From positions 1-61,764 of the forward strand of contig CAIXIX010000443.1 of the NCBI GenBank assembly GCA_903919615.1: 61,764 nt of DNA. Direction: 5' to 3'. The translations under genes and the position numbers were made by a program. Positions 7,503 to 17,720 of this stretch are shown piece after piece. The notes under the pieces are model-generated. The model was not told the origin of the DNA, made no database searches, and saw nothing but the letters and a program-made list of their open reading frames with translations. Each line of letters begins with the position of its first letter. The first letter of the stretch is position 1. The stretch comes from an uncultured Chthonomonas sp. (GTDB lineage: Bacteria > Armatimonadota > Chthonomonadetes > Chthonomonadales > Chthonomonadaceae).

Positions 7503-9179
7503 CTAGAGATTTATAAGCGCCGGTATCTCAGTACCATCTGCAAGACCGGCGAGAACCGAGCTGAAGGACGGATTAGGTACACATTGCCACTTGTCTCGGT
7601 TGGCGGATTCTGTGCGAACAACGATATTCCTATCTTCAAAATACCCGATGCAGTAGTCGAGTATCTTTCTGTCTGCCTTATCCGTCGGCTTTACCAGGTC
7701 GAAGGCCACACCAACCGTCCGAAAATCGAACGAGGGCTGCACATCGGCTGGTGGGTAACGCGATAGCATTACACGCGATTGGGATGCTTGCTGCACGTTC
7801 TGCTCCAAAGTACGCACCGTGTCCGACACTGTGACAACGCTCTTGCCACCGCATTGCCGGTAGGCCGCAACGATTAGCAGAAGTGTGCCGATCGCAGGTT
7901 TCTGAAGAAACCCTTTACCACCAATCGCCGAATTGGCATTGCTCGCCATCTTGATACCTGCACGATCTACTACTGGCGTGAGCCACCCCTGTTTGATCGC
8001 ATAGGCTTCATCAGCTGCGTCTTGAAGTGGCGAAGCCGACTTTGTGTCGTACCAGAGTGCGGCCGCGGGCTTGCCGGGCATGAGGTTAGCGCATTTATGG
8101 TCGAAGCCTGCCCTATCGGTCCTCAAGAGCGCAAGTCCGCGCTCCGCAGCCAGCAGCTTCCACCAGTAGTGCCTGTGATCGTCACCGCGACCGTATAGAT
8201 AGGTAAATGCCGCTGCATGAGAGCGAGGAGCTACGTTTAAATAAATGGTTTCAAACGTCAATTCTGAATTTGCAGTGCTCGCACAAACGGCATTTTCAAC
8301 GGATCCGGCCCACTTTGCTCCACAGTAGGCTCTTAGAAGTCGCACCACGCCTGCCTCACCGCCATGATATGCTTGAAACAGCCAGGAGGGTGATGGAATC
8401 TTTACGGACAGTCCCAGAAGGTAGCGCGCCTGAGCGCGGATTGCGAGCTCGGGATTGAACCTCTCATCTATCCTGGCGCGTTCGATCGTTGATGCATCGA
8501 TCGCGGCCTGAAGCTGTTGAATGCGCTGTGGGATCACTGCGACTGTAACGGTGGGCAGGCCAGGCGTGCCGGCCTTTTCGCGATGGAGCTGCAGATAGGA
8601 TAACCAGGCTATCTCCTGGTTACCTGCAGCAATGGTGTTGCTTAGCATCTGCGACCTTTTCATGTCTACAGACAGGCCATTCTTCCCTGCTGGACCGGCC
8701 ATCCATTGCGCTACGCCGCAGGCTCCGGCATAAGAGATTGCGTTTGGATTGCCGCCAGACTCCAAAGCGAGATCCGCTTCCTGCAAGGATACCCACTTGC
8801 GCTTCATCTCATCCGGCTCAACTCCAGATCTCTGCGCAAGCGCTTCAAGCGGTTTCTGAACCTCCGGTAGATCGACCGCTATCTCCACAAGGGGCCGCAT
8901 TTTTGCTGCCACCTGTACGAACTCGTCGTGAGAAGATGCCCTGCCGAGCACCCGTTTCTCCTGGCTCGCTATGATCTGATCTGGTGTGAGAGGCAAATTG
9001 ACAGGAAGTTCGTGGAGATCCGCGGTGACGAGAGTACGAATGAGCGGCGGACGGGCGAGCGGAGCGGATCGAGGGATAGCCTGACGGTGGCAACCACAAG
9101 CTGCCGCAAAGACTGCGGCAGCCGCAACACGTAGCGCAAACTTCAATTCAGCCTTAAACGTTCTGAGCAACCGCGCCAC
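7503..9179 (-). CDS. Transglycosylase-like lipoprotein with C-terminal peptidase-like region
   Basis: The 558-residue product has a signal segment ending in 'VFAAACGC' (residues 23-30), consistent with a lipoprotein. A middle segment 'LESGGNPNAISYAGACGVA' matches the lysozyme-like transglycosylase pattern with catalytic Glu, then 'LAIRAQARYLLGL' and a 'YHGGEAGVVRLL' helix, as in SLT domains. The C-terminal part ('FDFRTVGVAFDLVKP' and 'DKWQCVPNPSF') resembles the region following SLT domains in DUF5715/carboxypeptidase-like proteins; this second assignment is tentative. Likely role: peptidoglycan remodelling in the periplasm. It overlaps the 3' end of the M16 protease gene by 26 bases, which suggests translational coupling and shared function at the envelope. 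Confidence 0.75.
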   Translation of the reverse strand: MARLLRTFKAELKFALRVAAAAVFAAACGCHRQAIPRSAPLARPPLIRTLVTADLHELPVNLPLTPDQIIASQEKRVLGRASSHDEFVQVAAKMRPLVEIAVDLPEVQKPLEALAQRSGVEPDEMKRKWVSLQEADLALESGGNPNAISYAGACGVAQWMAGPAGKNGLSVDMKRSQMLSNTIAAGNQEIAWLSYLQLHREKAGTPGLPTVTVAVIPQRIQQLQAAIDASTIERARIDERFNPELAIRAQARYLLGLSVKIPSPSWLFQAYHGGEAGVVRLLRAYCGAKWAGSVENAVCASTANSELTFETIYLNVAPRSHAAAFTYLYGRGDDHRHYWWKLLAAERGLALLRTDRAGFDHKCANLMPGKPAAALWYDTKSASPLQDAADEAYAIKQGWLTPVVDRAGIKMASNANSAIGGKGFLQKPAIGTLLLIVAAYRQCGGKSVVTVSDTVRTLEQNVQQASQSRVMLSRYPPADVQPSFDFRTVGVAFDLVKPTDKADRKILDYCIGYFEDRNIVVRTESANRDKWQCVPNPSFSSVLAGLADGTEIPALINL

Positions 9180-11823
9180 CTCGGACCACGCCGAGCCAGC
9201 TGTTTCTGGGATCGAGATAACGTTGAGCGACGTCCATCAGGTCGTCCTCAGTAACTGCCATAACGCGGTCCAGATAGTTCTGCGGTTCCTCCATCGGCAA
9301 GCCGTAAATTCCAATCGACGCCAGTTCGGCCGACTGTGCGCCGAAGGTCTGCGTACCGATAACATACTGACCAAGGATCGAAACCTTGGCAGACTCCAAC
9401 TCTCTTGAAGTAACCGGTTCATTCATGAGCAGTTCGCATTCGCGCAATATCAGATCGCGCGCAACCTCTTCGTTTTCCGGCGAGGTAAGTGCGTAGGTGA
9501 TGAAGTTTCCAGATTCTTGGCGCACCCTGTGAATTGCGGCCACCTGATATGCAAGCGCATTGTCCCCACGAACCGCGCGGAAGAACCTGCCACCCATTCC
9601 GGAAACGATCTCGGTCAGCACATCAATGATATGTCGATCCTCATTGTACAGCCCCGCTCCATGAAAGCCCAGAACTGCGGCTGTCTGCTGTTTCTGCCTG
9701 TAGAGCACTCGGTCTGGAGTCGCAAGTTTGCCCTGTAATGGCACCGGCAGTCGTTCTGCTCGCGAACTGGTTCGCCGTTCCAAGAGGTCGGTAAATAACG
9801 CTACAGCATCGGCCTCTTCCACATCGCCAACGAGCCCGACCACGAGGTTCTGTGCGATGGCGTGGCGCTGATGCCACATCATCACATCGGTTCTCATCAC
9901 TGGCTGGATGGCCTCAACGGTTCCCACGGCTGGCAATCCATACGGGTGATCTTCGCCATAGTAGGCCGCAGAGAACAGGTCCATTGCGAGGGACCCAATG
10001 CTATCTTGCTGTCGCCGGATATCGGCGAGCACAGCCTGTTTCTCTCGCTCCACTTCATCCGGAGGAAAGATCGGCCTGGCAACGACCTCCGCGAAAATCT
10101 CAAATGCCTCAGCCAGAACGTCTCGCTTCACCTTCATAGTGAAACCAAAATAGTCCGAGGTGACCACAAGGCCAATCGAAGAGCCAAGCCCTTCAATCCT
10201 GTTCACGATCTGTTCCGCCGTAAAACGCTGCGTTCCCTTCAGCGTTGACTTGAGCATCAGGTTAGTAATGCCGCAGTTGGAGATCGTCTCTCCACGACGG
10301 CCTCCCTGAAAGAGCGCAGTGATCGAAACGAGTGGCAAATCGCGACGGATCTTATAAAACAGATGCCCTCCCCAGGGCAGCGAAACCGTTTGAGTAATCC
10401 CTTCGAAGGCGTTCGAGGAGGTCCTCAGAGATCGCACGCGAGATTCGTGAACAGTCGATGGCGGCGCAGTGTCTAGAACCTCGGTATGTGCCTGTGCATC
10501 GTATAACGTCTCAATGACCTTATCGGGGTTGGATTCAGGCACGTTATCCTGAGCAGGCAAATATTCGACGAGGGCGGCGCCCTCGAGATTGATCCACGAA
10601 TTTGCTACCCGCATCACATCGTCCGCGGTTACAGCGCGTATTCGGTCCAGAACGGTGTCCACAAGCTCATATCCGCCAATCGCTTCATAAGCAGCGAGGG
10701 TTCGCGCCAGCCCCAATACTTCCTCCTCAGCAAATAGACGCTGGCTCTCTACTCGGACTTTGATGCGCTTCAGCTCATCCTCACCAACAGGCTCGTACTG
10801 TAGGCGAACTATCTCTGACCATAGGGCGCGCTCCGCAGCCTCAGGATTGGGGGTTAGGGAATCTGCCCCGAGCAAGAAGATACCAAACTGATCGAAGCTC
10901 TCATAGGATGACCAGGAGGAGTTGGCGACCCGAAGCTGCTCCCGAAGCTTCTGGTACAGGCGTGCGGAACGACCATCGCTTAGCAGACCGCTTAATACCA
11001 TCATTGGCGCGGCATCTCGGTGAAGCTCCGCAGGCGCCCGGAATGCGAAAAGCAACAGGCGCTGTCGAATATCGCCACTGAGCCTTTTATATCGAAAATC
11101 TGTCCTGTGCGTTTCTGTCGGTGAAACTTCCAGCTTCAATTCGCCACGTTTGAAGCGGCCCCATTGTCGAACGAGCATCTCCTTCACTTCTTCGGCAGGC
11201 TGGTTACTCACGACCGAGATGATAATATTCTCAGGTCGGTAGGTGTCCCGCATGAACCCGAGGATATCGTCGCGAGTGATCGCTCGGAGCGTTTCGGGAT
11301 GTCCAATTCTCCAGCGGCGAATATGGTGCTGATCAAATGCTAGCTCATACAGGCTTTCCACCAGCATGGCGTTTGGGTTATCACGCTTCTGCAGGCTCTC
11401 CTGAACAATCACTTCGATCTCACGAGCTAGAGATGCCTCGTCGATTCTGGCATTCTGAATTGCGTCTGCCTGAATCTCAAGCGCGTGATCTAGGTGCTCA
11501 GAAGGGACAACAAAATGATAGGCAGTCTGATCGTAGTAGGTGGATGCGTTGAGCACGCCACCAAGTTCGCGGATTTCTCGGGCAAACTGATCTTCTTCGG
11601 GCCGGCGCGGGGTGCCCTTGAATACCATGTGTTCTATTACGTGGGTGATACCTGTCAGGTGATCCGGTTCGTTAAAATAGCCTGCCTTTACAAGCACAAC
11701 GCAGGCGCCGACCGCTGAGTTCGGGTTCTCTTTGACGATGAGAGTTAGACCATTAGCCAGCCTTTCACACAGAACATTGGCTGCTATCTGGTCTTTCGTC
11801 GTCTCACTACCTGACTGGTCCAT
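9154..11823 (-). CDS. M16 family zinc metalloprotease, two fused M16 units
   Basis: The 889-residue product carries the inverted zinc motif HxxEH at residues 61-65 ('ITHVIEHMVFKG') with the third ligand expected at Glu142 ('IVQESLQ'). A second M16 unit begins around residue 455 ('GGHLFYKIRRDLPLVSI') and lacks HxxEH, the usual catalytic-plus-inactive arrangement of pitrilysin and processing-peptidase relatives. No signal peptide is seen, so it is probably cytoplasmic. An in-frame GTG at 11841 overlaps the ribosome site AGAGGAG; the ATG at 11823, seven bases after that site, is preferred. It overlaps the downstream transglycosylase-like gene by 26 bases. The 281 bp upstream (11824-12104) holds no gene. 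Confidence 0.92.
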   Translation of the reverse strand: MDQSGSETTKDQIAANVLCERLANGLTLIVKENPNSAVGACVVLVKAGYFNEPDHLTGITHVIEHMVFKGTPRRPEEDQFAREIRELGGVLNASTYYDQTAYHFVVPSEHLDHALEIQADAIQNARIDEASLAREIEVIVQESLQKRDNPNAMLVESLYELAFDQHHIRRWRIGHPETLRAITRDDILGFMRDTYRPENIIISVVSNQPAEEVKEMLVRQWGRFKRGELKLEVSPTETHRTDFRYKRLSGDIRQRLLLFAFRAPAELHRDAAPMMVLSGLLSDGRSARLYQKLREQLRVANSSWSSYESFDQFGIFLLGADSLTPNPEAAERALWSEIVRLQYEPVGEDELKRIKVRVESQRLFAEEEVLGLARTLAAYEAIGGYELVDTVLDRIRAVTADDVMRVANSWINLEGAALVEYLPAQDNVPESNPDKVIETLYDAQAHTEVLDTAPPSTVHESRVRSLRTSSNAFEGITQTVSLPWGGHLFYKIRRDLPLVSITALFQGGRRGETISNCGITNLMLKSTLKGTQRFTAEQIVNRIEGLGSSIGLVVTSDYFGFTMKVKRDVLAEAFEIFAEVVARPIFPPDEVEREKQAVLADIRRQQDSIGSLAMDLFSAAYYGEDHPYGLPAVGTVEAIQPVMRTDVMMWHQRHAIAQNLVVGLVGDVEEADAVALFTDLLERRTSSRAERLPVPLQGKLATPDRVLYRQKQQTAAVLGFHGAGLYNEDRHIIDVLTEIVSGMGGRFFRAVRGDNALAYQVAAIHRVRQESGNFITYALTSPENEEVARDLILRECELLMNEPVTSRELESAKVSILGQYVIGTQTFGAQSAELASIGIYGLPMEEPQNYLDRVMAVTEDDLMDVAQRYLDPRNSWLGVVRGGAVAQNV

Positions 11824-12104
11824 CTGGTGGCTCCTCTGCACAACGCAGACTCATCAACTCATCACCGCAAAGATTTGCTAGGCATACCTGGCGTGAGCGT
11901 CTGACGGCGAACTCCCATAGTTTCAACGTGACCGGGAGTTTCCTCCTGCCCCCGGTATCACTATTTGCGATACTCATCATCATTATATCCAACTGCGGGG
12001 TATTGTCCGTTTGATTATCCGGATTTATGTGAGAGATTGCTGAGATTGAGGTTGCAGAAGTCGATGAATGGGTTGAAGTCTATGAGAGGGATCGCAGACG
12101 CACA

Positions 12105-13007
12105 CTATACTTCCGCTGGCCTGAGAAGATCCTCTGTGGCGACAGGGGCATGGGTGGCGGGTCTCACTAAGTACTCCAGGTCCATCGCAGATGATGGGCG
12201 AAGTAAAGAGTTAGTGGCGCTCAGGCTAACGATGCGCGCTTGAAGCAGAGGCAAACACTCTATTGCAGCGCTCCGCACCTGCTGCTCACCGTCCGTGTGC
12301 GCTGTGCTAATCGCAAGATTTTTTACATGTGACAGCGCTCGCTCATCTCCGACTTGCGAAAATGCCTTGAGTATTGCTAGTTGAAGGTTTACGCGGCGCT
12401 GTTCTGCGGGCTTGAAGACTGCTGCTATATCCTTGTATAGGGGGCTTTCCAGCCTCCGCCCAAGGACCGAACAGAGCCTGGCGCGATGTATTGTGCTAAG
12501 CCGACCCGCGTCTTCTGGCTGAAGGAGTGGAAGCAGGTCAATGAGGGCATCGATAGCATATCGTTTCATCACGGCATCGTCGAGGCTCAGCGAATCGAGT
12601 AATACGCCAATACTGCTCACGTCCGCAGCTTGCTTTAGCGATTCGACTGCTTCACGCGCGCCACGTCGCGATTTCATCGCGAAGCCTATTGCAATGCCCC
12701 ACAGAGACCACACAAGCACACTCGTCGTAATCCCTGCAGGGCTCGATATTAATTCCGCAAAGCGCTCCTGACCAAGCCTGTGATGTAGACCGATTGATAT
12801 GGGCAGAGTAACACCAAGGTAGCCGTAAAATCCTATCGCAAGCCGCCGAACGCGAATGTTTCGCTGCTGGAGTTGTTCGCGCAGCACCACATCGGGGGCG
12901 GCAGCGACCTTCACTCCAACATGCGTAGGGGCCACTTCATCGATCACGACTGGAGCCGCGTAGCTGGACCGCTCTTCTGTTTGCGAAACTAAAGGCTGTA
13001 AGGGCAT
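12105..13007 (-). CDS. Membrane protein with HEAT-like helical repeats, unknown function
   Basis: The 300-residue product has a charged N-terminus with a likely coiled segment ('VLREQLQQRNIRVRRLA'), then two hydrophobic spans (about residues 55-75 and 90-112, 'SVLVWSLWGIAIGFAM'), then a soluble helical region from about residue 115. The last part contains repeated 'MKRYAIDALIDLLPLLQ' and 'QQVRSAAIECLPLLQ' helices typical of HEAT/Armadillo scaffolds. It lies 37 bases downstream of the DUF4139 gene on the same strand and is probably co-transcribed with it. The ribosome site is weak. No enzymatic motif is seen; a protein-interaction role at the membrane is inference. Confidence 0.65.
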   Translation of the reverse strand: MPLQPLVSQTEERSSYAAPVVIDEVAPTHVGVKVAAAPDVVLREQLQQRNIRVRRLAIGFYGYLGVTLPISIGLHHRLGQERFAELISSPAGITTSVLVWSLWGIAIGFAMKSRRGAREAVESLKQAADVSSIGVLLDSLSLDDAVMKRYAIDALIDLLPLLQPEDAGRLSTIHRARLCSVLGRRLESPLYKDIAAVFKPAEQRRVNLQLAILKAFSQVGDERALSHVKNLAISTAHTDGEQQVRSAAIECLPLLQARIVSLSATNSLLRPSSAMDLEYLVRPATHAPVATEDLLRPAEV

Positions 13008-13044
13008 GGTTTAGTATAGATCGGATTTCGATCGGAATTCTAAT

Positions 13045-14862
13045 TTACGGCCAGAAGTAGCTCCAGGTGTAACCAAGATCGATCGATTTGGACGGATCGA
13101 GTTTCACAGACCAGGTAATCCTGCCGATGCCGTTGAAGTGATTCCAACCATATGGCCATGAGTACCAACCCCACCAGAATGGCGAGTACACCTCGCGTGG
13201 TGAGAAGGTATCGTCCTCAAACGTGTTCACCATCTGCACAACGCCGTCCTGCTCGGCTTTCCCAACATTTCCCAAAACGTTGCGTGTAACTTCAAGGGTC
13301 GCAGGTGTCTCGCCGAAATTAGTGATATTGATCGTGCCTTTCAAGTCGAACCTGGCGTATCGAGTGCCCTGAAAGTTTGCGACGTCGGGTGTCCTACTCG
13401 TTTCGTTGTCTGACTTTTTTACGCGAAGGTTAAGGGCTGTAGTTAGCGTAAGATCTACTGAACCTCGAGGAGCGGTGTAGCCGATCTGGGCCTGTGCAAT
13501 AACTTTTCCGCCGCTAAGAATAAGAGCAGGAGCGGTCGTAATTGGCGCGGTGGATTCATTAATAAGCCGCACCTTGTGTTCCGCCTTTGGCATGTTGGCC
13601 GCACGAAGCTGATCCAACTGCTGCTCGTTCATATTGTTATTCATGCGAAGTTCTCGCGGGGGAGCAATAGGAATATCAACGGTATAAAGATCGGTATATT
13701 TCATGTGAAATTGCCGAACGGGCATCGTAAGCCTCTGCCCTTTTTTCAAAGTAATGTGGTTAACGGTATAAACGAAAAGATCTTCATTCTGCGCTGCATT
13801 GGACACCTCAGGCGCAGCTTCTTCTCCCTGAGATCCTCCGCCTGGCGCGGCTCCCCGACGGCCCGCTGCAAATCCTCCGCCTCCCCCACCAAATCCGCCC
13901 GCCTGACCCATGATGCCATTTGAGAGCGCGTATCCGGTCGGAGAGTTTTGCGCAAAGTAGTTGGAGAGCTGAGCTACCGTCTGCTGCAGAGCAATGGGGT
14001 CGATCTGGTCCTGAAAGTAGAACTTCGGCACACCGATCACCAGATTTGCCGTGCAATCCTGAAGATCAGTAAGTTCATTCACGAGAGTCGCCTGAAGCGA
14101 GAGAACTGCCTCACCTTTACCGTCGAGTTCGATCTTATATGAAGGTATCCAACGTAAGCCTTTCTGGACGTAGAGCATGCCTACTTTCGCTGTCCTTGCA
14201 GGTTTACCAACGGGCCATTGCAACTTCAGGGTAAGCAGATTACGCTTCTCCTCCATGCTTGCCATGCTGTTGTACTTGCCCTCGAACGCGATATTTTGAA
14301 TTCGAGAAATCGGCATCGCCTCTGTTCCAGAAGAAGTCTTTAGGAGAACGAGCTCGGATTCCACCTTCCATCCAAGATCGGCGCCGGGCGGAGACGTGCG
14401 CTCCATCTCTTCAGCGCTCCTGGTCGGTATGCCGAGGATGATGGCTGTATACTGCTTGCCGCCGGTTTCAAAGATCCTGGCCGTCGAACCTGTGTTCGAA
14501 GCGATCATTTCCTTAATTGTCAGCGCAGTTCGTGCGACGTGTATTCTGCGTGGGCTCGCGACCACGGAAGTAAGTTTCGGCCCGCCAGCAAGCGCATAGG
14601 GCCAGAAGGTGCCCAGAATGGGAGTCGGAAGATAGTCCATTGCCACATCGCCCTGAGCATCTGTCGGCAAAACTCCTTCGTGGACAACCAACGCATGACC
14701 GTCCTTGAAGATTGTCACTTCCTTTACAGGCATTCGCGCGAGCGCTTCTGCACCGCCTGGCTGCTGCGCCGCACCCATTAGTGGAAACAATAGAGTTGTG
14801 CCGGTAAGGCACAGTGCTGCCAAATATTTCGGCAAGTAGTTCGAAGATCTGTGTAGGAACAT
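13045..14862 (-). CDS. Secreted DUF4139-type protein with Gly-rich insert
   Basis: The 605-residue product has a signal peptide (residues 1-32, cleavage near 'GAAQQ'). The mature protein starts with 'VKEVTIFKDGHALVVHEG', the usual N-terminal strand pattern of DUF4139 proteins, and contains 'GLRWIPSYKIELDGKGEAVL', which corresponds to the conserved 'W.P.Y.' core. About residues 315-350 form a Gly/Gln/Arg-rich insert ('GQAGGFGGGGGGFAAGRR') resembling the repeat protein at 1-720. The C-terminus is aromatic ('SPFWWGWYSWPYGWNHF'), perhaps for carbohydrate or surface contact. The biochemical role of the family is not established. The start has AAGG about eleven bases upstream. Confidence 0.75.
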   Translation of the reverse strand: MFLHRSSNYLPKYLAALCLTGTTLLFPLMGAAQQPGGAEALARMPVKEVTIFKDGHALVVHEGVLPTDAQGDVAMDYLPTPILGTFWPYALAGGPKLTSVVASPRRIHVARTALTIKEMIASNTGSTARIFETGGKQYTAIILGIPTRSAEEMERTSPPGADLGWKVESELVLLKTSSGTEAMPISRIQNIAFEGKYNSMASMEEKRNLLTLKLQWPVGKPARTAKVGMLYVQKGLRWIPSYKIELDGKGEAVLSLQATLVNELTDLQDCTANLVIGVPKFYFQDQIDPIALQQTVAQLSNYFAQNSPTGYALSNGIMGQAGGFGGGGGGFAAGRRGAAPGGGSQGEEAAPEVSNAAQNEDLFVYTVNHITLKKGQRLTMPVRQFHMKYTDLYTVDIPIAPPRELRMNNNMNEQQLDQLRAANMPKAEHKVRLINESTAPITTAPALILSGGKVIAQAQIGYTAPRGSVDLTLTTALNLRVKKSDNETSRTPDVANFQGTRYARFDLKGTINITNFGETPATLEVTRNVLGNVGKAEQDGVVQMVNTFEDDTFSPREVYSPFWWGWYSWPYGWNHFNGIGRITWSVKLDPSKSIDLGYTWSYFWP

Positions 14863-15170
14863 CGTTCGATTGACCTTTCTAATAAATCTACAATAACGGA
14901 TATCAGACGGGCTGAGTCAATATTTCGTTACCATAAGCTCATTAAATGCAGGCTACAGCAGCATGAATATCGAATATCAGTTGCGCGAGATAATATGCAA
15001 CAGATTTCGGAATATAGATTGTCCCACGATGGCGATTGCACTCCTCAGCCTTGCCGCTACGGAACATTAAGACTGCAGACAGACGTTTGCTAAGTGTTTG
15101 AGAGATTGAGCTTGCCGACCTCGCATCGAGATGTTTATTGACGATGTGGTGTCGAGGAGGATAATTGATC
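14863..15170. other. Intergenic region between divergent genes, no gene seen
   Basis: This 308-bp stretch lies between the divergent DUF4139 gene and isomerase gene and must hold both promoters. It is AT-richer than its flanks. No clear -35/-10 pair, RNA gene or repeat was identified. Confidence 0.5.
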
Positions 15171-15965
15171 ATGGGTCTTGCTGCACAAATGTATACAGTT
15201 CGGGACTTTACGCACACAGCCTCAGGGTTTGTTCAGACAGTAGAGGCCATTGCAGCTATCGGCTATGAAGCTGTTCAGCTATCGGCAGTAGGTGCAATGA
15301 ACGGAGACGCACCTGAAGTTACCGCGATTCAAGCGCGAAAGATCCTGGATGAATCTGGGCTAAAGTGCATTGCAACACATCGTAACTGGGATGACCTAGT
15401 CTACAAAACCGAGGCGGAAATTGATTTTCATCAGACATTGGGCTGTAACTTCGCCGCAATAGGCGGCCTGCCTCAGAGATATTCTGAACGTGGCGCCGAC
15501 GGGTATAGGGCCTGGCTGGCTGATGCGCAGCCGGTGATTCGTGAGTTAAAAGCTGCTGGCATCGCGTTCGGTTACCACAATCATGCTCATGAGTTTCAGA
15601 GGATTGGTTCCGCAGACGATCCCTGCAGAACGCTGTTCGATATCTTTATTCAAGAGGGCTGCCCAGACTTGATGTTGGAAATCGACGTCTATTGGGTGCA
15701 ACATTCCGGTTACAATCCTGTTCGCATATTGGATCGATGTCACGATAGGGTCCCCGTTATCCATATCAAAGACAAAGAGGTTGTGCAGGGTGATGGGCCA
15801 GTGATGGCGCCGATCGGTGAAGGCAATCTCGACTGGCAGCAGATACTCTCCGCATGCATCATGGCCGGTGTAGAGTGGTATGCGGTTGAACAGGACGTCT
15901 GCCGGCGCGACCCGTTCGACTGTCTGCGTTCCAGTTATGAGTATCTGGTTGGGCAGGGCCTGTAA
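15171..15965 (+). CDS. Sugar phosphate isomerase/epimerase (AP endonuclease 2-like TIM barrel)
   Basis: The 264-residue product matches the xylose-isomerase-like TIM barrel family: 'LAAQMYTVRDF' at the start, 'IAAIGYEAVQL', metal-ligand type 'AGIAFGYHNHAHEF' in the middle and 'ILDRCHDRVPVIHIKD' with 'EGNLDW' later, ending with 'EWYAVEQDVCRRDPF'. The family carries a divalent metal and isomerises or epimerises sugars or inositols; the substrate cannot be read off. ATG at 15171 is chosen (GAGGAGG ten bases upstream); a TTG at 15165 is only four bases from that site. It is one of three such enzymes in the window, and is followed by an MFS exporter. Confidence 0.88.
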   Translation: MGLAAQMYTVRDFTHTASGFVQTVEAIAAIGYEAVQLSAVGAMNGDAPEVTAIQARKILDESGLKCIATHRNWDDLVYKTEAEIDFHQTLGCNFAAIGGLPQRYSERGADGYRAWLADAQPVIRELKAAGIAFGYHNHAHEFQRIGSADDPCRTLFDIFIQEGCPDLMLEIDVYWVQHSGYNPVRILDRCHDRVPVIHIKDKEVVQGDGPVMAPIGEGNLDWQQILSACIMAGVEWYAVEQDVCRRDPFDCLRSSYEYLVGQGL

Positions 15966-16083
15966 CAGGTCGGATTAATTGGGCTCCTGTGCCACTTTTT
16001 ATCACTGCCGGGCGTAGGAACATCATTGCTGCTTCGCCATATCGATACTTGTTTCGGCCTAGCATGCCACTGGTGAACAAATA

Positions 16084-17685
16084 ATGTCAGACACAAGCGC
16101 CGCTCTGGCGCCTGCAGAAGAGCCGGTACCGTTCCGGTGGCTTATCCTGGCGGGGCTCATAACCGCCGCAATTTTAGAGGTCCTCGATACCACGATCGTC
16201 AATGTGGCCATGCCGCAGATGGCAGGTAACCTCGGCGCAACCACTCAGGAGATTGGGTGGGTTTCGACAGGTTATATCCTTTCTAACGTCATTGTGCTGC
16301 CAATGACAGCCTGGCTATCGTCCCTCTTCGGCAGAAAACGTTACCTCGTTGGCTCAATCTTTCTTTTTCTCATTGCGTCGTTCTTTTGCGGAGCATCCAG
16401 AACGCTTCCTGAGCTTGTTATCTTCAGAATTATTCAGGGTGCAGGCGGCGCAGCTCTCCTGTCAACTGCGCAAGCCACGCTCCGTGAGATTTTCCCGCGA
16501 GAGATGCAGGGTACAGTTCAATCGATCTATGTGTTAGGCATTATCGTCGCACCCACTTTGGGTCCTACCCTTGGAGGTTGGATCACCGATAATTACTCGT
16601 GGCCCTGGGTGTTCTATGTTAACATTCCCATCGGAATAACCAGCGCTTTCATTGTCGCAGGTTTCCTTAGTGACGCCAAGTACTCGGTACCGCACTTAAG
16701 GGTCGATTGGCCCGGCATCGGCCTGCTTGCTGTTGGGCTTGGTTGTTTGCAGTATGTTCTTGAAGAGGGCAACGAGAACGACTGGTTTCAAGATCGCGCC
16801 ATCTTGTGGCTTACGATAACAGCCGTCATTGCGTTGACCCTTTTGCTCATCTGGGAGCTCTCACCGCGTAATAAACAGCCCGTCGTGAACCTGCGAGTTC
16901 TCCGCAACCGCGATTTGAGCGCCGCCCTATTGCTCTTTGTTGCGCTCGGATTTGGTCTATATGGCGGCATTTTCATTTTTCCACTGTTCGCACAGGGAAT
17001 ACTGGGTTTCTCTCCCACGGTTACCGGTAAAGTACTAATGCCTGGCGGCCTCGCAACAGGAATAAGCGCTATCCTATGCGGACGACTGCTGAACGGAAAG
17101 CGACGCCTCGTAGAGCCTAAGTTTCTGATTATAGCGGGCATGACCCTCTTCGTGATTTCAATGTGGCAGTTGGGGCACCTAACGACAGCGAGCGGCGAAC
17201 CAGATACCAGAATGGGTCTGATTCTTCGCGGCTTCGGGCTAGGTCTGCTGTTTACTCCGATCAATATTGCAGCGTTTAACTCACTTAAGGGCTTTGAGAT
17301 TGCGCAGGGCGCGAGCATGCTTAATCTGACCCGGCAGATTGGCGGATCGCTTGGCATCGCAGCGCTAAGTACCTATCTAACGCGTGCAACAGCATCGCAT
17401 CGGATGTCTCTCGCATCCAATCTGTATCCGCAGAATCTGCTCTTCCAGCAGCGGATCTACCAGACGACGATGGGTATGATGTCGAAAGGCTATGCCGCCG
17501 TACCCGCTCGACAAGCCGCTTACGCCATCATGGACTTCACCGTGCAACGGCAGGCGATGACCATGGCCTTTAACGACTGCTTCCTGCTTATCGGCCTCTC
17601 GGTGCTGCTTGTGTCGCCTGGTGTTTTAATGCTTCGCAGCGCCGGCAAACGACCGACCGCGCCTGCGCCTGCCTCAGACCATTAG
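16084..17685 (+). CDS. MFS drug:H+ antiporter, DHA2 family (EmrB/QacA type)
   Basis: The 533-residue inner-membrane protein is predicted to have 14 transmembrane helices, starting near 'WLILAGLITAAILEVLDTTI' with the DHA2 motif 'LDTTIVNVAMPQM'. Loop motif A appears as 'SSLFGRKRYL' and antiporter motif C as 'IVAPTLGPTLGGWI'. The family exports hydrophobic compounds by proton antiport, and in diderms often works with a membrane fusion partner; none is adjacent here. The stop codon abuts the serine hydrolase reading frame. The start ATG has only a weak ribosome site. Confidence 0.92.
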   Translation: MSDTSAALAPAEEPVPFRWLILAGLITAAILEVLDTTIVNVAMPQMAGNLGATTQEIGWVSTGYILSNVIVLPMTAWLSSLFGRKRYLVGSIFLFLIASFFCGASRTLPELVIFRIIQGAGGAALLSTAQATLREIFPREMQGTVQSIYVLGIIVAPTLGPTLGGWITDNYSWPWVFYVNIPIGITSAFIVAGFLSDAKYSVPHLRVDWPGIGLLAVGLGCLQYVLEEGNENDWFQDRAILWLTITAVIALTLLLIWELSPRNKQPVVNLRVLRNRDLSAALLLFVALGFGLYGGIFIFPLFAQGILGFSPTVTGKVLMPGGLATGISAILCGRLLNGKRRLVEPKFLIIAGMTLFVISMWQLGHLTTASGEPDTRMGLILRGFGLGLLFTPINIAAFNSLKGFEIAQGASMLNLTRQIGGSLGIAALSTYLTRATASHRMSLASNLYPQNLLFQQRIYQTTMGMMSKGYAAVPARQAAYAIMDFTVQRQAMTMAFNDCFLLIGLSVLLVSPGVLMLRSAGKRPTAPAPASDH

Positions 17686-17720
17686 TGTTTACAGGATGCA
17701 ACGGGAAGAGTGTGCAGATC

